In this document: in pieces, positions 37,801 through 52,800 of the stretch | How the letters are laid out: every line of letters begins with the position of its first letter | How positions within the stretch are numbered: position 1 is the stretch's first letter | Source of the DNA: Glandiceps talaboti | Taxonomy: Eukaryota; Hemichordata; Enteropneusta; Spengelidae | Assembly (NCBI RefSeq): GCF_964340395.1 | Contig: NC_135556.1 | Span: 25,261,723-25,325,722, forward strand | Reading direction: 5' to 3' | Length of the DNA stretch: 64,000 bases | The notes under the pieces: model-generated | What the model was told of the DNA's origin: nothing | The model's database searches: none | The model's input: only the letters and a program-made list of their open reading frames with translations | Translations under genes and position numbers: made by a program

Positions 37801-40800
37801 GTGCATGCACATATATTTATTATCTCATTTTTTCATCATTTAGTTTGACTTGTTTCTCTTTATACTCAAATGTGTGTAACCTTCATTTCTTCATCTTCTT
37901 CAAAGTCATGTGGATCCTCAACAGTTTGAGTACTATCCCATAATGATATGCATACATGCACAGAGGTCACAGAGAATGAAAACCAAGCCCAGTTCTCACC
38001 AGTTGATTTAAATGCATTTATTGGATTGGGACTGGGTTTTGTTGGCAGGGAGATTGTTCCAGATATGTCCTGGTTGGAAAGGTTGAGTTAAGGTGTACAC
38101 CTATTCTTGCACATAGCAGAAGTAGCATATCACGATGGCCTCTTGTTACTCGATTGAGTCTTTGTTGTTGGTTTGTTTTGTTTGGTATATATGTTATTTT
38201 TGTGATGTGTATTTTATCTTCCAGACAGTTTTACTGTAGTTTTTTATTTATAATTTACATCTCGGATGTATTAGCACGTCTGTGCTACTTTTTAAACCGA
38301 GTATAAATAAAATAATAAATAAATAAATTAAAATGGCTACTTTACCAGTGTACAACACGTACCAAGCATAGTAACATAAGATAATTCTCGCTATCTGCAA
38401 TACAATTCTATGCATCGCTAAGGAGTCAAATGGAACGCAGTCTCGCGACCGCGCTTGCATTTGTCGACACCTACACTTCCGGTCGCCTATGTCAATACAC
38501 ATGAATGTTTCTTTCAAACAGTTTAATTGTAACAAATAAGATAAACACAAGTTTTAAGCTCATATAATTATGGAGGTGGGAAATTTAAATATGTACAGTA
38601 TCTTTCCAGGGCAAAATTACAAGAGATGTCTACAACTGAAAATGGGAAAGAAACATTCATGTGTATTAGCATAGCCGACCGGAAGTGTAGTTGTCGACAT
38701 TAGAACGCGTTGTCGCACGACTTCGTTCCATTTGACTCCACAGTGATGTGTAGAATTGTATTGCAGGTAGCAAGAATTACATATTTACTAAATCTATAAA
38801 TACGTACCAAGCATAGTATAAAGATAGTTACATATTTACTAAATATATTATAAAGATAGTTCCATATTTACTAAATCTATAAATACCTTCAAATCTGGTT
38901 TGAATTTCTTTTTCTTTGGTGGTTTAGGAGGTTCATTCTTTTCTTTTTCTTGATTTCTCTTAATCCTTCTCAGTTGTTCCTGTATTCTCCTTCTTTCTTT
39001 CTTCATTTCTTCTCTGTGTTGTTCATCTTGTAAAGCAAATTGACGTCTGTGTACAAATGAAAACATAAAATACTACTCTGTGTGGTTTATCTTGTAAAGT
39101 AAATCGACGTCTCTTGGCAACTTGAGAGTAGTAAATAATATAAAACAGCTTAAATCTTGCACTATTTTTTCCACCATGGCAAACTTTTTCAAGAAGTTTG
39201 ATTTATTGATTTTATTCCACACTCTGGTATAAGCATATATGCACAAGACAATCCTCAAAAATGGATATTTTCAAGAGCAAACTGAAGATACATCTGTATA
39301 ATGAGGATTGTGTGTGAATTGAACCTTTCAATGACATTGAACAGAACATTGTTTGGGAGATAGGGAGGGAAAGAAAGATAGAAAGAACAAGCTAGTGAGA
39401 GACAGACAGACAGACAGATAGACAGACAGACAGACTGACTGACAGAGAGTGAGCTTCAGTGTCTGTGATTATACACTTACATAAAATTTCCATCTTTAGT
39501 TTGTCTGATCCTGACATAGGTATCAATAACTTCTGGTTTTCTGACAGTTTCTATTCGCTGATATTCTTTGCCCTCATCATCACGGAAAGTTCTGTAAATC
39601 TTCAAACGTCGTCCAGTCTACAACAAGAACATATTATACTTCAATCTTTCATGTTTGCTACCCTCTGTTCACTATGTTTACATGTAAACTTCACGATATG
39701 TATACAATGACTATGAAATAAAAAAGTTGTAACGAAGACACACCCCATCCCTCCCCCCCCCCCTTCCAACTACTTATCTACATGTTCTATTTTCATTTAT
39801 CATAATTTCATTTTCTGACCCGATACTTTTGCCACCTAGGTAATTGCTTGAATTACTTCTAATATACCATGAATGATATTCCTCACATTCTTGAATGATA
39901 AACCTTTGACTACTTACTTGAATTGTTCTGTGTATAATGGATAACATTCATTGTTTTTGAACATTTGACCCTTGACCCCTACACTAGCGCTATTGACCCT
40001 TCACCCCTTGATTTCACACATTGCTTAGAATACTTACAAATGAGGATCCAAAACTGACAACTGAGTTAGCATCATCATCTTTGTTATCCTTATTAGAGTA
40101 ACTAGATCCTGGTATTGGTGTACCAGTACGAGATTTACTGTCTTTGCTATCCTTACTATCTTCACCCATCAACATTCTCTGTAATTCCTTCCTTTCTTGC
40201 TCTTCTTTCTCATGAGACAACTAAATGGAATGAAAATAAATAACAATAATACAGTTAGTTTTCATATAATACTTTCCCACACTGCTCAAAGTGATTTACA
40301 ATAATTACTCCTGGCATGGATCTATAGTGGCACAACAGCCCTTTCTTTACTCTTTCTCAACTCCCTAGGGAGCACACAATCCATTGCAGCCTCTGTAAGT
40401 GCATAGGATTAAAGCATTCACATTGTAACCTCTATCCTATCAGGTCCCCAATTATACAGCTTGGATGACTTTGACACAATTGTGGTTCAAATCTTACCAA
40501 CCACTCAGAAACAAACAGCAGCATGGAAGCTCGGATCTGTAACCTGCAGATTCCAGACTGGCATCTCTATCCATTCAAACATCATGATCCCCATGTATTA
40601 TTAGTTTAGCTAAGTTTAGTTTAGTTTAGTTTAGTTTAGTTTAGTTTAGTTTAGTTTACCTGGGAACTTGTCTTCTTGTTAGATAGCATACTTTCTATGT
40701 TCTTCTCCATTTCATCCAAGTCACTGTCATCACCTGAACTACTTTCTTCATCAGTAGATAACACTTCATCTGAAGCTAGCACTCTGAAATATAAAAATAT

Positions 40801-43800
40801 CAAATAATGTATTACTTGATGAAAACTGTTGCTTTAATAAAATATGAAAGTATGAATACATTACCTGTACTTTTCTACTATGTATGTGAAATTCTAATTT
40901 CCACTGAACAATTATATGCAAATGAGCTGGGGATATGGATTGGTTCGAAAAGCTGTGTGTCAAGTTGCAAACTGTAACAATTTATACAAACTGTAACAAT
41001 TTATACAAACTGTAACAACTTATACACACAAGATTCCAGAAACTTATTGTGATGGGACATGGAACTAAGCTACAGAAGTATATATAAAATGCAGATAAGA
41101 ACTCACTTATTTTGTAGATCAAATATCCTCTGACATTCTTCTTTGTATCTCTCCTGGTGTTCAGCTATACTAAATCTATTACCACGTGCAAATTTACTTG
41201 TTGTTCCTTCACCTTGTTTGGCCTGCTCTGTTGACATGGTTCTAACAACATCAATCACTTCCCAACGGGATAACTTCTTGATCTGTACAGAACAGAAACA
41301 AGATAATGTGATTCTAAACTAGCAGATAACTTCTGTACAGAACAAAGACAAGATAATGTCATTCTAAACTACCAGATAACTTCTGTACAGAACAGAGACA
41401 AGATAATGTCATTCTAAACTACCAGATAACTTCTGTACAGAACAAAGACAAGATAATGTCATTCTAAACTACCAGATAACTTCTGTACAGAACAGAAACA
41501 AGATAATGTCATTCTAAACTACCAGATAACTTCTGTACAGAACAGAAACAAGATAATGTCATTCTAAACTACCAGATAACTTCTGTACAGAACAAAGACA
41601 AGATAATGTCATTCTAAACTACCAGATAACTTCTGTACAGAACAGAGACAAGATAATGTCATTCTAAACTAGTGGAGAACAGAGACAACATGATGCCATT
41701 CCAAAACTAGCTGAAAATGTCTTGATCAACACACTACTGAAATCACCCATCAATTCATTACCACACTTAACTCATGTTGACTTTTAATTGACAGTGTCTG
41801 GAATTTTTGGCTTCTTTCATCAATATAACCTTTCCTTTCACTTGTTCATGTTACCTAGACTGTCTCTTGTGTTTTTGTCGTATTTAACTTTGTCTTTTGT
41901 ATGTGTTTTATGGGGTTTTTTTATGAGCATGTTCTTGAAGTAAATAAATAAATAAAAAATAAATAAAGCTAAGTAAGTACAGACAGGTATAATACGTGTG
42001 TTTACAGTCTGAAGTTATAATACAGTATCATGATATCAATTATTACTATATCCCTTCTCAGGAGTGCATACGGCACTAGAAGTTAGTTACAAGGTAGTTA
42101 ATTTCAAAGCGTAATCCATACCTCATGTTCCGGTACTCCAAACTTCCTCAGGAGTGCTTTAGCATCTTTAAGTGAAAGTCTTCTTAAATCTGCATCAGTA
42201 CCAGTGACGGTTCTTTTCACAGTTTGAGGTGAATTTGTATCATCCTACAGCAAGACATTAATTTTAATTTCAATGATTACTGCACTTACATTTACTCTGA
42301 CTCTATTTTCTGACCATCATCACTTTGACTGACATAAACTGCTCTGCATTGCTTTGTTTTCATCATTTTATCTGACCTACAGAGGTCAAAGATCATATTT
42401 CATTTTAAAGACATAAACAGTGTGTACATTTTATTATGTATTTATTGTATCTTTATTTTAATATGTGTTTAATGTATGGATCCATGTCACTGTAATTTCT
42501 CTATGTGAGATAATAAACTTTTCTTGTATCTTGTATCTTGTAACAACATCTCATCAAAATCATATATTCTTACTAATCAAATAGACACTTTATTAATATA
42601 AAACACAGAAAGGACTGTATAAAAGTACAGTAGAAAATACACATGATAGGATAAATATTGGTCAATACACAACATGCAACTAGGATTTGATATGATATAC
42701 TTTAATACACAAACAATCATGCTTGTGACTTTTCAAAAAGCTTTCTACTTTAAAATGTGTTAAGTTTGGAACAAAAAGTGTGATGTAATTACCTTTTGTT
42801 GTTGTGGTTTATTTGGTATCTTGATATAGGAGAAGCCTTCACCACATCCAGTAGGATCAGCTATAGGATCAGTGACAGCCAATAAACATTTACCTTTCAT
42901 TGCTGATATAAATGCTCTAGTGGTATTCCATGGTGCTGCACGGACCTTCCCAAAAAAATGTCATGGTTTTTTGACTCAGTATATAAATCTTACTTGCAAA
43001 TACCACAATATTATATAGAATTGTCTAATTCACACACAACCTAGGGTCACTTGCTATGGGAATCTAGAGGTTGACATGGGATATTCAAATTTTGTTGGAG
43101 TGGAAATTTAATTGGGTGATCTACAAAAGATTCTTCCCCAAAGTCAACATTGGCATCATGCAGTTAAACCTAATTCAACATAATAGTCAGAACTTAATGT
43201 ATATTGTCAGTTCTCCTGTGTGATAGGATAAATATTTTGTTCAACTTGTATAAAATTCCCCTCCTGAAGCTCCTTCTTATGGCTGAACTTTTAATATTTG
43301 TTTACAAGTAAACTAATAGGTACATTAACAATCATTTTTGAAAAACTAGAAAGCTGCCTTTTTTATTGTTTTGTTGGTAATCAAGAAAACTGAGAAGAAC
43401 TAAGAACAATGAAATTAGAAATTAATAAATATACATGTATCATAGAAAAGAAATTGTTAGTTGGCTTATTTCTCTCTCTAACCAGTAAATACTGTTTTGT
43501 CACTACTCGTCTTTCAACTCTCCCTTAGGTCAATTATATTTTTCTTGGCTGAATGAGGAAAATATTGGGGAATGAAATCTAAATATCAGTTCAAAGTACA
43601 GATAGTCTACACTATTTATGATATGAGGCTGAAAGATCTCAGAACTATGGCAGTAAACTGAACTATTTGGTGTGTCAGCAGGCTTCTTGAGGAGGGGCAA
43701 CCATGATCACAAATAGTCAATGGTGACTGACTGACTAATAGTTGGAATTGGAATTGAAAATAAAAACACAACTTTAATACTTCATCATCAATTGATTGAT

Positions 43801-46800
43801 AGTTGGAATTGATAGTGAAAACACAACTTACTTCATCATCAATCTTAACATCATTATCTTCATTATCATCATCAGGAGCAAATAATGATTTCTCACCATA
43901 ACCAGCATCCTATACAGTAACAGAATAAAACCATTGACATTGACATTGACATTACAGAAACTTGGTTGCAATGACACTAATTTAAAAAATATAAGAAACA
44001 CTACTCTGGAGGTGACTTTGATAAGGAATTCCTGTTATCCTTATGATTTTAAATCATATCAAACATATCTTGAAAATCACAAGTCTGGGTCGATGACACA
44101 GAATGACTCATGTACTATATAGTAATATCTTTGGGACAAGTAGGACCATCCTTCATGTGATTTGTGATATTAGTTTCAACTTCTATGTATATGTCCAGTA
44201 TTATAGATGAGAGATGAGAGAAATCAGTCATTCAAATATTACACAAATAAGGTAATATAAAAGAAAAAATTGATTTTAACATTTAACCCATTCAGGACTA
44301 GAAACTTTCCCGCCAAAATTTTTGAACAAAAATTTTGTTTCTCTGTAATCTTTGGAAAAAAATCTACTTTATTTTAGACCAGAATTCAAGAAATATTACT
44401 TCCCAATGAAGTAATATTCTTAAATTTTAGAAAATGTTCTTACAATCAAGTTTCTATTTATTCAAATGTCGTCTCTAGGAATGAAAGGGTTAAACACAGA
44501 CAATGAAGACAAAATCTAATACAAGCAGAGAGATCATATCTGATATTATAGGAGAGACCCCCTTTAGACCGAGTCTCTACATGCTATTTAAAGTATTTGT
44601 GTGACAAAGATGGCCAACATTCATCACAGATATTCAAATTAATAATCAACCTATCAGATTCAACCTAGTCAATGGGACTTTGGTACATAAACCATTTACC
44701 TGAAGTCTTTGTTCTGCTGCTAACATACTACCATAACCACAGCACTGTTCTGGAGAAACCATTGCACGGATTTCTTCTTCAGTGGGTAACCTAAAGTCAG
44801 GCTTTAAAACCCACCAGTTTGAGTCCATACCTACAATCAATCATTTTAATTAACTGTTTACTGTATTGAATTAATTGAGTCTACATTGTTATGTAGAAGT
44901 AGTAAACCTATCTCACATGAATATTTGCATGAATGATTGCGTTGTTCTCTGTGGTCATACTTTTATAAGCATAGCTAATAGAATTGCAGTAGAAAACACC
45001 ACAAGCACAAGTGCAAATAGCTCTGAGTACCCACACTGGAACTTTGTGTAATGAAGTTATGTTATTATTACAGAGTTTATTCAACCAGTCAATTTTATAA
45101 AAAGTACAACTCGTTGAACTGTGCATTGACATAATTTTTTATGCCTATGGAATACTTGGTGCAAGGTATGCAATCATGTTTTTAGTATTGCAACTGCAGT
45201 GGAAATACCAACAGTACACAGGAAAAAGTTTTCAGCATCACTCAGTGCTGCTAACTGCAGCACAGCAGGAAATTGGTGGTGTATGCTAGCACTTTGATAC
45301 TTTTAGAATGAGTTGGTGTTAAAAAATAAATCTTACCAGTTCTTTTGAAGTCAGCACACAGTTTGAGTCGTTTTCTAATACTACTTTCAGAATGAGTTGG
45401 AAAAGCTTTCTTGATATCTTCCATCTTAATTCTCCTCGGAGTATCCTTACTTTTCCAAAACAATCTATAAATGAATACCTGTTGAAAACACATAAAATAC
45501 ATATTAAACTTAGTCTCAATCTTTTTGAGTTAGTCTGTTTAAGTCCATCTTCTGACCACAAGGGGGCGCTCTTCATAGAAATGCTCTCTTTCTGGTTAGG
45601 AGTGTAAACAGACAAAACCATTCATTGACAGTCAAGATGGTTTTAGTCATCAAAGTTCTATTTTCTACAGGATATATTTTCTATTTTTGTGCATCTTACT
45701 GACTTCATAATAATAAGTCTGCTTTTTTGTACCAAATTGTATCAATCCCTGTAGGATATTTTCATTCAATATTAAAACTTGTCTTACCTGTAAGAAATCT
45801 CTAATGTGATTGTTTGCTTTCTTAGAGTTTGGTCCTGGTACTTCCATTAATGGGCATACCTGCCCTACTGTATAGATATCTTCTACTTCACGGATATAAT
45901 ATCTATGTCACAAAAAAGATATACTAATTTATTATTTTTGCAAATTAAAACTAGCTACATACATGAATGTAGAAAGACAAAATTATTATGAAACTTTATT
46001 ACGGACTCGTAGTCCAGAGAACAACAAAAAAAGCATCACAAAGCAACTTACATAATATCACATGACAAAATATGACTGTAAAATAGTACAGTGGGTGTTT
46101 TAGAAGAAGCAAACACAAATGTAAATCTAATATGTAAAATCTTCAGCAAATATCCCTTAAGCCCACCAAACCATACATCATGTGTAACAACACAATTACT
46201 CAAAGCATTTTGATTGTCCAAAAGACGTAACATAAACCAAAACACTACCTTTCTTCTCAAAACTGAGAGAGAATTAACTGCATTGAAAACAAATATCTTA
46301 GAGGCACAAGTAGAACTTGGAAGCCCTATCAGCCTTCAGAATACATTATTGTGACAGACAATTATTTTTTGTAGATTACTTACACTGAAGTCACACCATA
46401 AGTAGTCACCGTATACAAACTGTTACAGGAGTAGTACATGCAGAAAACTTAACAAGCATAAATATCCACCACCTACATTAATATCATAACTACAACCATC
46501 AATAAAATACTACATACCCTATCCTTGTTCTGATGATAAGAAAGTCTGTGGATGGCATGGTATGGCGATAGATTGGCGCTCGGAATAAATTGTTTTCAAA
46601 AGCTTGTACTGATTGTCCAGGTGCTAAAGACCCAAGGAATGGTGAGGAGTGGGCATAACTTGTTTCTCCATATCTATAATCTGGTGGCTTATGCTCAATA
46701 CCGGGTTTCTGTAATAAAACATGATCAGAAACTAAATGACTGATTACATTTTATTGACAAGGTAATGAATAAAATGTTAGAGTTTATACTCTGCAAACAG

Positions 46801-49800
46801 TAACTGGTTGTATGGTGTCATTATTTTCAATGCAATGTCAAAATATATATGAACTGATTGTTTGGTGTTACTATCACAATACTAGGTAACTATTATGGAC
46901 TGATGTGTCTTAATACAATGTGTCACTGTTATTATATATGAACTAGTTTTCCAATACAATGTCAACATATAACACCATAGTCCTGGTTTAGTATGTCTTT
47001 ATCCCAGACCCAGAGTATGTGGCTACGTAATACAGACAATACACATTACATATCTCAACTCCATCATTCACAATCCACAAATCATGACTAAATACAGAAT
47101 CTTGCATTACTGACCCTTCTGTAATAGTTTTTTATTTTAGTTGCCATGCCAACATTCATGACATGTGGTGGGTACTCTTCACTGTATTCAGCCAATAAAA
47201 GTTCTCCATCCATACCAGTTAAGTCTTCTGGTGTTCTCATAAAGAACATTTCACCACCACCTGATGCCAACCTTTCTTGTTCCCTTTCCTGATATGTAAA
47301 ATAATAGGCTTACTTAAAAAAACTTTTGGGTGCTGAGGAGTCATTTTATGGTTGACATCACATAAATTATGCACAATAACCAAGAAAAGCCAAATTGAAA
47401 CTTCTTTTTACATCAATTGTCCTGACAGTGACCCAGTGTTGCATCATGGGAGATATCAGGTACACATATGAATTAGATGAACACTGAATATTCATGACTT
47501 TTTATCTGGCGGTAATAAGCACTTAGGAGTCATGAGCTATGACCACAGTCTCTCTATCATAGATAGAAGACCTGTGCTATAATATAGAGCGTTTTATACA
47601 TACAGATATTATACATTTGATTTTCACATTATAAATTATGTATTTAGTATTTGGGATAAAGTATCATCTCAGGATGTAGATAGATAGATCTACTTTAACA
47701 CTTGTACAAGTGGAACCTTTTGCAGGATGTAGATAGATAGATCTACCTCAACACTTGTACAAATGGAACCTTTTGCAGTAGCAAAATCCCTGTAGTAATA
47801 GTGTTGGCTGTCAACAACTCTTTAGATTGACTACTGTGAGTGACATAGACATGATTACTATTACCACAGAAGACAGGTTGGACTATACTATGACCCCCAA
47901 TGGGAAGATTTGTGAGGATAGGTTGCTGACCAACTGATCACTTTGAAGGTTGAAAACAAAATGCCAGGCAAACTGAAGTGTCATTTTCAGAAAAATCCTT
48001 ACATGCACATGACTTAAAGTGGTCATATGGATTACAATTTGGCTTCAGCTTTAAAGATTTTCTTTGTTCATTTGGTGTGGTTTTTTTTGTTTTGTTTTGG
48101 GTTCAGCTGTCTTTTGTTTTTTGTTTGTTTTGTTTTTTTATGGGGGGGGGGGTGTTTCAATTTACATAAAACAATTTTATCATGGCTGCCTACTTGAAAA
48201 TCAGTATGACACAACATTGACAACGTCTGTGTTTGTGAGTCAATACACTGCAAAAACTTTGAAAAAGCTAAAATAAATGGAAAAAGTTTGTTATTGTACA
48301 TACAATAATACAGATTTTATATATTCATTAATCTTTTGCAATTTATCAGAGTTACAAATGAAGACTTGGCATATGTTGTTTTACAATGATTTTTGAAGTA
48401 TGAAGCCATGATAAAATTGTATTATAAATTAAAAATTAATAAGTAATCCTCATCCATATGACCAGTTTAACATAAGTGTATGACCTCTCTACGACCTTAA
48501 CAATTCTGAAAATGTCAATGTAACCTTTAGACATTCTTTATCAAATGTATCTATTATATTGTACAAGGTCAGCTGAGATGACAAAATGTTCAGCCAAAAT
48601 TGTAGGTTTTGTCATACTTTAGAACAGATATAAACTTAAAAATGGACACACAGGAATGCAATAAGGTGGTTGCATGGCAACACCATAGTGGCCATCAATC
48701 TTAATTTTGCAAATAATATAGAATGATAGATATAAATGAATTTGAAAAAAATGTCAATCTATATTTGAATACATTTGCTTGACCCCACATTTTAAACAGC
48801 ACTATTTATGGACAAAAATGCATTTTTCACATGTAAAAAGAAAACAGAAAAATGGAAAAGAGAATATAGAAACACTGAAACTAGAGGGTACATAATACAT
48901 GTAGAAGTTATGTTTTGTTTGTGAATGTTCAAGTACCTAGGGAGTATTGGTTGTAACTAGGTCACAATGGCTTCAAAGGTCAGACAATACGGTATGATAG
49001 ATCAATCATGGCGGCTGCTGAACCTAGGATGTTTTTAGATGAATTTTTACACAAGATAGGTACTAACTACCTGTCTTGTCCAATATGCCTGGAACTGTTT
49101 GATACACCAAGAATGTTACCATGTGACCACACATTTTGTCAAGGCTGCCTGAAAGCTTATTTGGATAAGAAAGGAAGCCTGGCGTGCCCGACTTGTGATA
49201 TGCCCTGTTTGGTACCAAACAACAACGTTGCAGAACTAAAGATTAACTTCTACATTAACTCACTGATTGATGACGTGGCCAAGGAAAGACAGAAGGTAAC
49301 TGATACTAGTGATAGTAATACGGACAGAAATGAATGTGAAATTTGCAAAGAAAATCCATCTACCAACATCTGTATAGATTGTCAAAAGACATTCTGTGAA
49401 AAATGCCTCCTGGTACATACAAATATACCATCAACTAGCTCCCATCGTTTATTGACGCTAGAAGAATATAAAAATACCAAGTTAACCAATCCACAGTCAG
49501 TACATCCAGTGACTTATTGTAGTGAACATCCAACATCTCAACTTGAGTTTTACTGTCATACCTGCCAACTTCCAATATGTTCAAAATGCAGTGTAATTCA
49601 TCATCGAACACCAGATCATGTTATACGAGATGTCAAGTCCATCATCACAACATATGCCCAGATACTGACGGACTTGATTCAAGAATTGATAAAACAAGCA
49701 AAGGTGGCACAAGATAGAATGTCTACCATTGAAAAAGCTCAAACTACAAACAAAGACAAAATAGATCAATAAATCTGCACATTAACAGAAAATGCTGAAA

Positions 49801-52800
49801 AGGCTAAGGAACATATCGAGGTCAAAGGTCAGCAATTACTCGATGTCATTCATCAGAATACTGATGTCAAGATCAAAGACATAAATTCTAAAGAAGCACA
49901 GTATAAAGAAAACCTGCATAAAAGGGCTGACTGTAAGGCAAAAATACTAGCTGTTGAACTTGACCAATTGAAATTAATACATGGCCAGACAACAAGCATG
50001 TGTGGATATTTAGGATCTGCCATGCGTTTTGGAAATTTGGTTCACCTTTTGCAAAAGAAGCAAGAAATTCAAGAGTACACAGCTATGTTGCTTGCCACTG
50101 AAATGGAGTTTGAAACTGAGGTTGATATTGAAGTGCCATCCACGTTATTTGATGTTGAGTTTAGTAATGGGGATGTTTACACTCAGATACAGCACATTAA
50201 CCTACAAAGTGGAGAAGTAGAAACCAGGCAATACAAGTCTAATACTACAGAAACACAAACAACTTGTAAACAGGGTGAAGTGATCCAAACTGGATGGTCT
50301 TTTCTGACTGACCTCTCACAGCGATGGACAATAGCAAGTGCTATAACCATACTGTTAATTTCAGTTATCCTATTCCCACTACTTGGTCCATCATATGTAA
50401 CTATGGCTTCTGATGTCATGGTTACAAATATCCCTAGCAACCTGTTCCTGGGTGAGACTGTAAATCTAAGAATTCTCCCTGTAGATGATCTGAAGTATCT
50501 TCATATACCATGTCAAGATGTAACAGCTGAATGCATACAACCAGACTTACACACTGTGAATCTTAAAGTAACAGATAACAGAGATGGGACATGTAATGTA
50601 ACAATGCATGCACAAATGGTTGGTATATATCAAGTCAGTGTTATGTTTCAAGACCAGAAACTTCAACAGGTGCCATTTGCAGTCAAAATATTATTTGATA
50701 TGGCAAGTACAATAGACACATGGACAAGTAAATTACCATACATGAAAGTTGACAACATTCCTTTGAAGGTTGAAAGAGGTGACTCTATTGAGGTCAAAGT
50801 CATTCTAGACATGGTTGGGAAAGATATGAACAACCAACCAATTCCTTGCAATGCTGTGAAGGTGAGTTTTAGACAGCCTGACCAAGTGACTGGTCATCTC
50901 AGAGCCACTGATAACAGGGATGGGACATGCAGTGTAACACTACCAGCACAGATCATTGGTGAATATAAACTAAAGGTAACATTTGGAGACAAAAAAATCA
51001 AAGGATCCTCATTTAAAGTTGATGTTATCTCAGAAGACTGGAACTACAAAAGTTTATTGTCACACATGAGAGTTGATAACACTGTATGGAAAATACCGAG
51101 GGGTGATTCTGTAATCTTGAGAATTATTACTGATGGAGACACTGACAGAGGACCTATTCTATGTAATGCAGTAATGGCTACTATCACACAACCCAACAAT
51201 GTGACAGGATCAATCACTGCATCAGATAACAGAAATGGGACATGTAAGATAACACTGCAGGGACAAATAATAGGTGAATATCAAGTGACAGTAATGTATT
51301 GGGATGATGAAATACCAGGATCACCAGTCAGTGTGACAGTCACAGAATTACTGAGGATTATAGGAAGTAAGGGTGGAAGTAATCTACAGTTTAATTTTCC
51401 AAGAAGTGCTGCGGTAAACAAATATGGAGACATAGTGGTGACTGATAAAGGTAACAATAGAATACAAGTTATCGATATCAATGGGAATAATATCAAGGAA
51501 GTGTTTAAAATAGTCGCATCATCTCACTCAGACTGCAAAAACTATTATCATGTAAGTCCGCGTGATGTGACTGTGTCAGATGACAACAACTATTTCATTA
51601 CAGATAGTGCTAACAAACAAGTTGTGGTTATTACAGAACATGGAAGAGTGCTTAGATGTTTTGGACATCTTGAAATGAACAATCCATGGGGAATTTCCAT
51701 CAGCCCAATCGATGGTTCCGTCTATGTTACTGATTGGGATGGTTTAGCATACAAAGACACCAACAAAGATGGACATAAAATCATGAAATACTCACAAGAT
51801 GGAAAATACAAAGGATCTTTTGGCAACTTTGGTGTTTTAAATGGTCAGTTTAGAGGACCATCTTTTATTGACTTTGACACCCTGGGAAACCTATATGTAT
51901 GTGATTTTTATAATAGTCGTGTGCAAGTTTTTGATAGAAATGATAAATTTGTACGAGAGTTTGGTAGCTATGGCTTGAAAACAGATGGAAAATTTGAAAA
52001 TCCTCTTGGGCTTGTTATTGACCAGGACAAATTTATCTATGTATCTGATTTCAATGGTAAGCGGATCCAGAAGTTCAATATTAATGGAGAGTTTATGAGT
52101 CGTGTTGACAATGATGGTGATGGGCTGGCTGGACCTCAAGGTGTTGTACTGACAAGAGATGTACCAAAGAAACTTATTGTTGTTGATAAATATGATCACT
52201 CTGTCAGGGTTTATACACTGTAGATGATATAAAATATGATATACTGTAAATTGTCATTTGTTACTACAAATACAAAATGTGACATGCGTATCAAAAGTAA
52301 CGCATGGTTTATGTTCCTCCATTCTGTATTACCTGTGAACAAAACCTACAAGATAATGACCACAAGTCAAATACTACAGTGTCTGCAATGTGCAAGAAAT
52401 ACTTTGGTCTCGTTTATAATATAACCCTAAAGGTCAATGGCAAGGACAATGCCAAAGGTCTTAAAAGAAAGCTTGCACCTGATAGTATTGGTGTAGACAC
52501 TTGAATGGGAATCTCTATATATTACTGTTTATGAGTTATACAGTAACTGTTGATTTGTTGGGTCAACTTTGATGTCACAAAATAAAGTGTCGTGCATATG
52601 GTCCATATGGTGTCATCCAGCCAGCAATGGGTGGGTTTGAACCAAGACTGCAGTTGTAAGTGGCATACAAGCTAACAGTAACTGTTTGGTCACTGACAAC
52701 CCATAACATACTACAATGTATCTTGAATGGTATAGCGAAGTGCATAAATGTTGACAAGATTTTCTGAAACTTTAACAAAATGCTGATTTTATGAAAATTT

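Noticed and set aside
39240-39303. Short [18 protein letters not shown] peptide resembling a LINE polymerase C-terminus
   Set aside because: Too short to separate from chance, and no further LINE sequence is visible around it.
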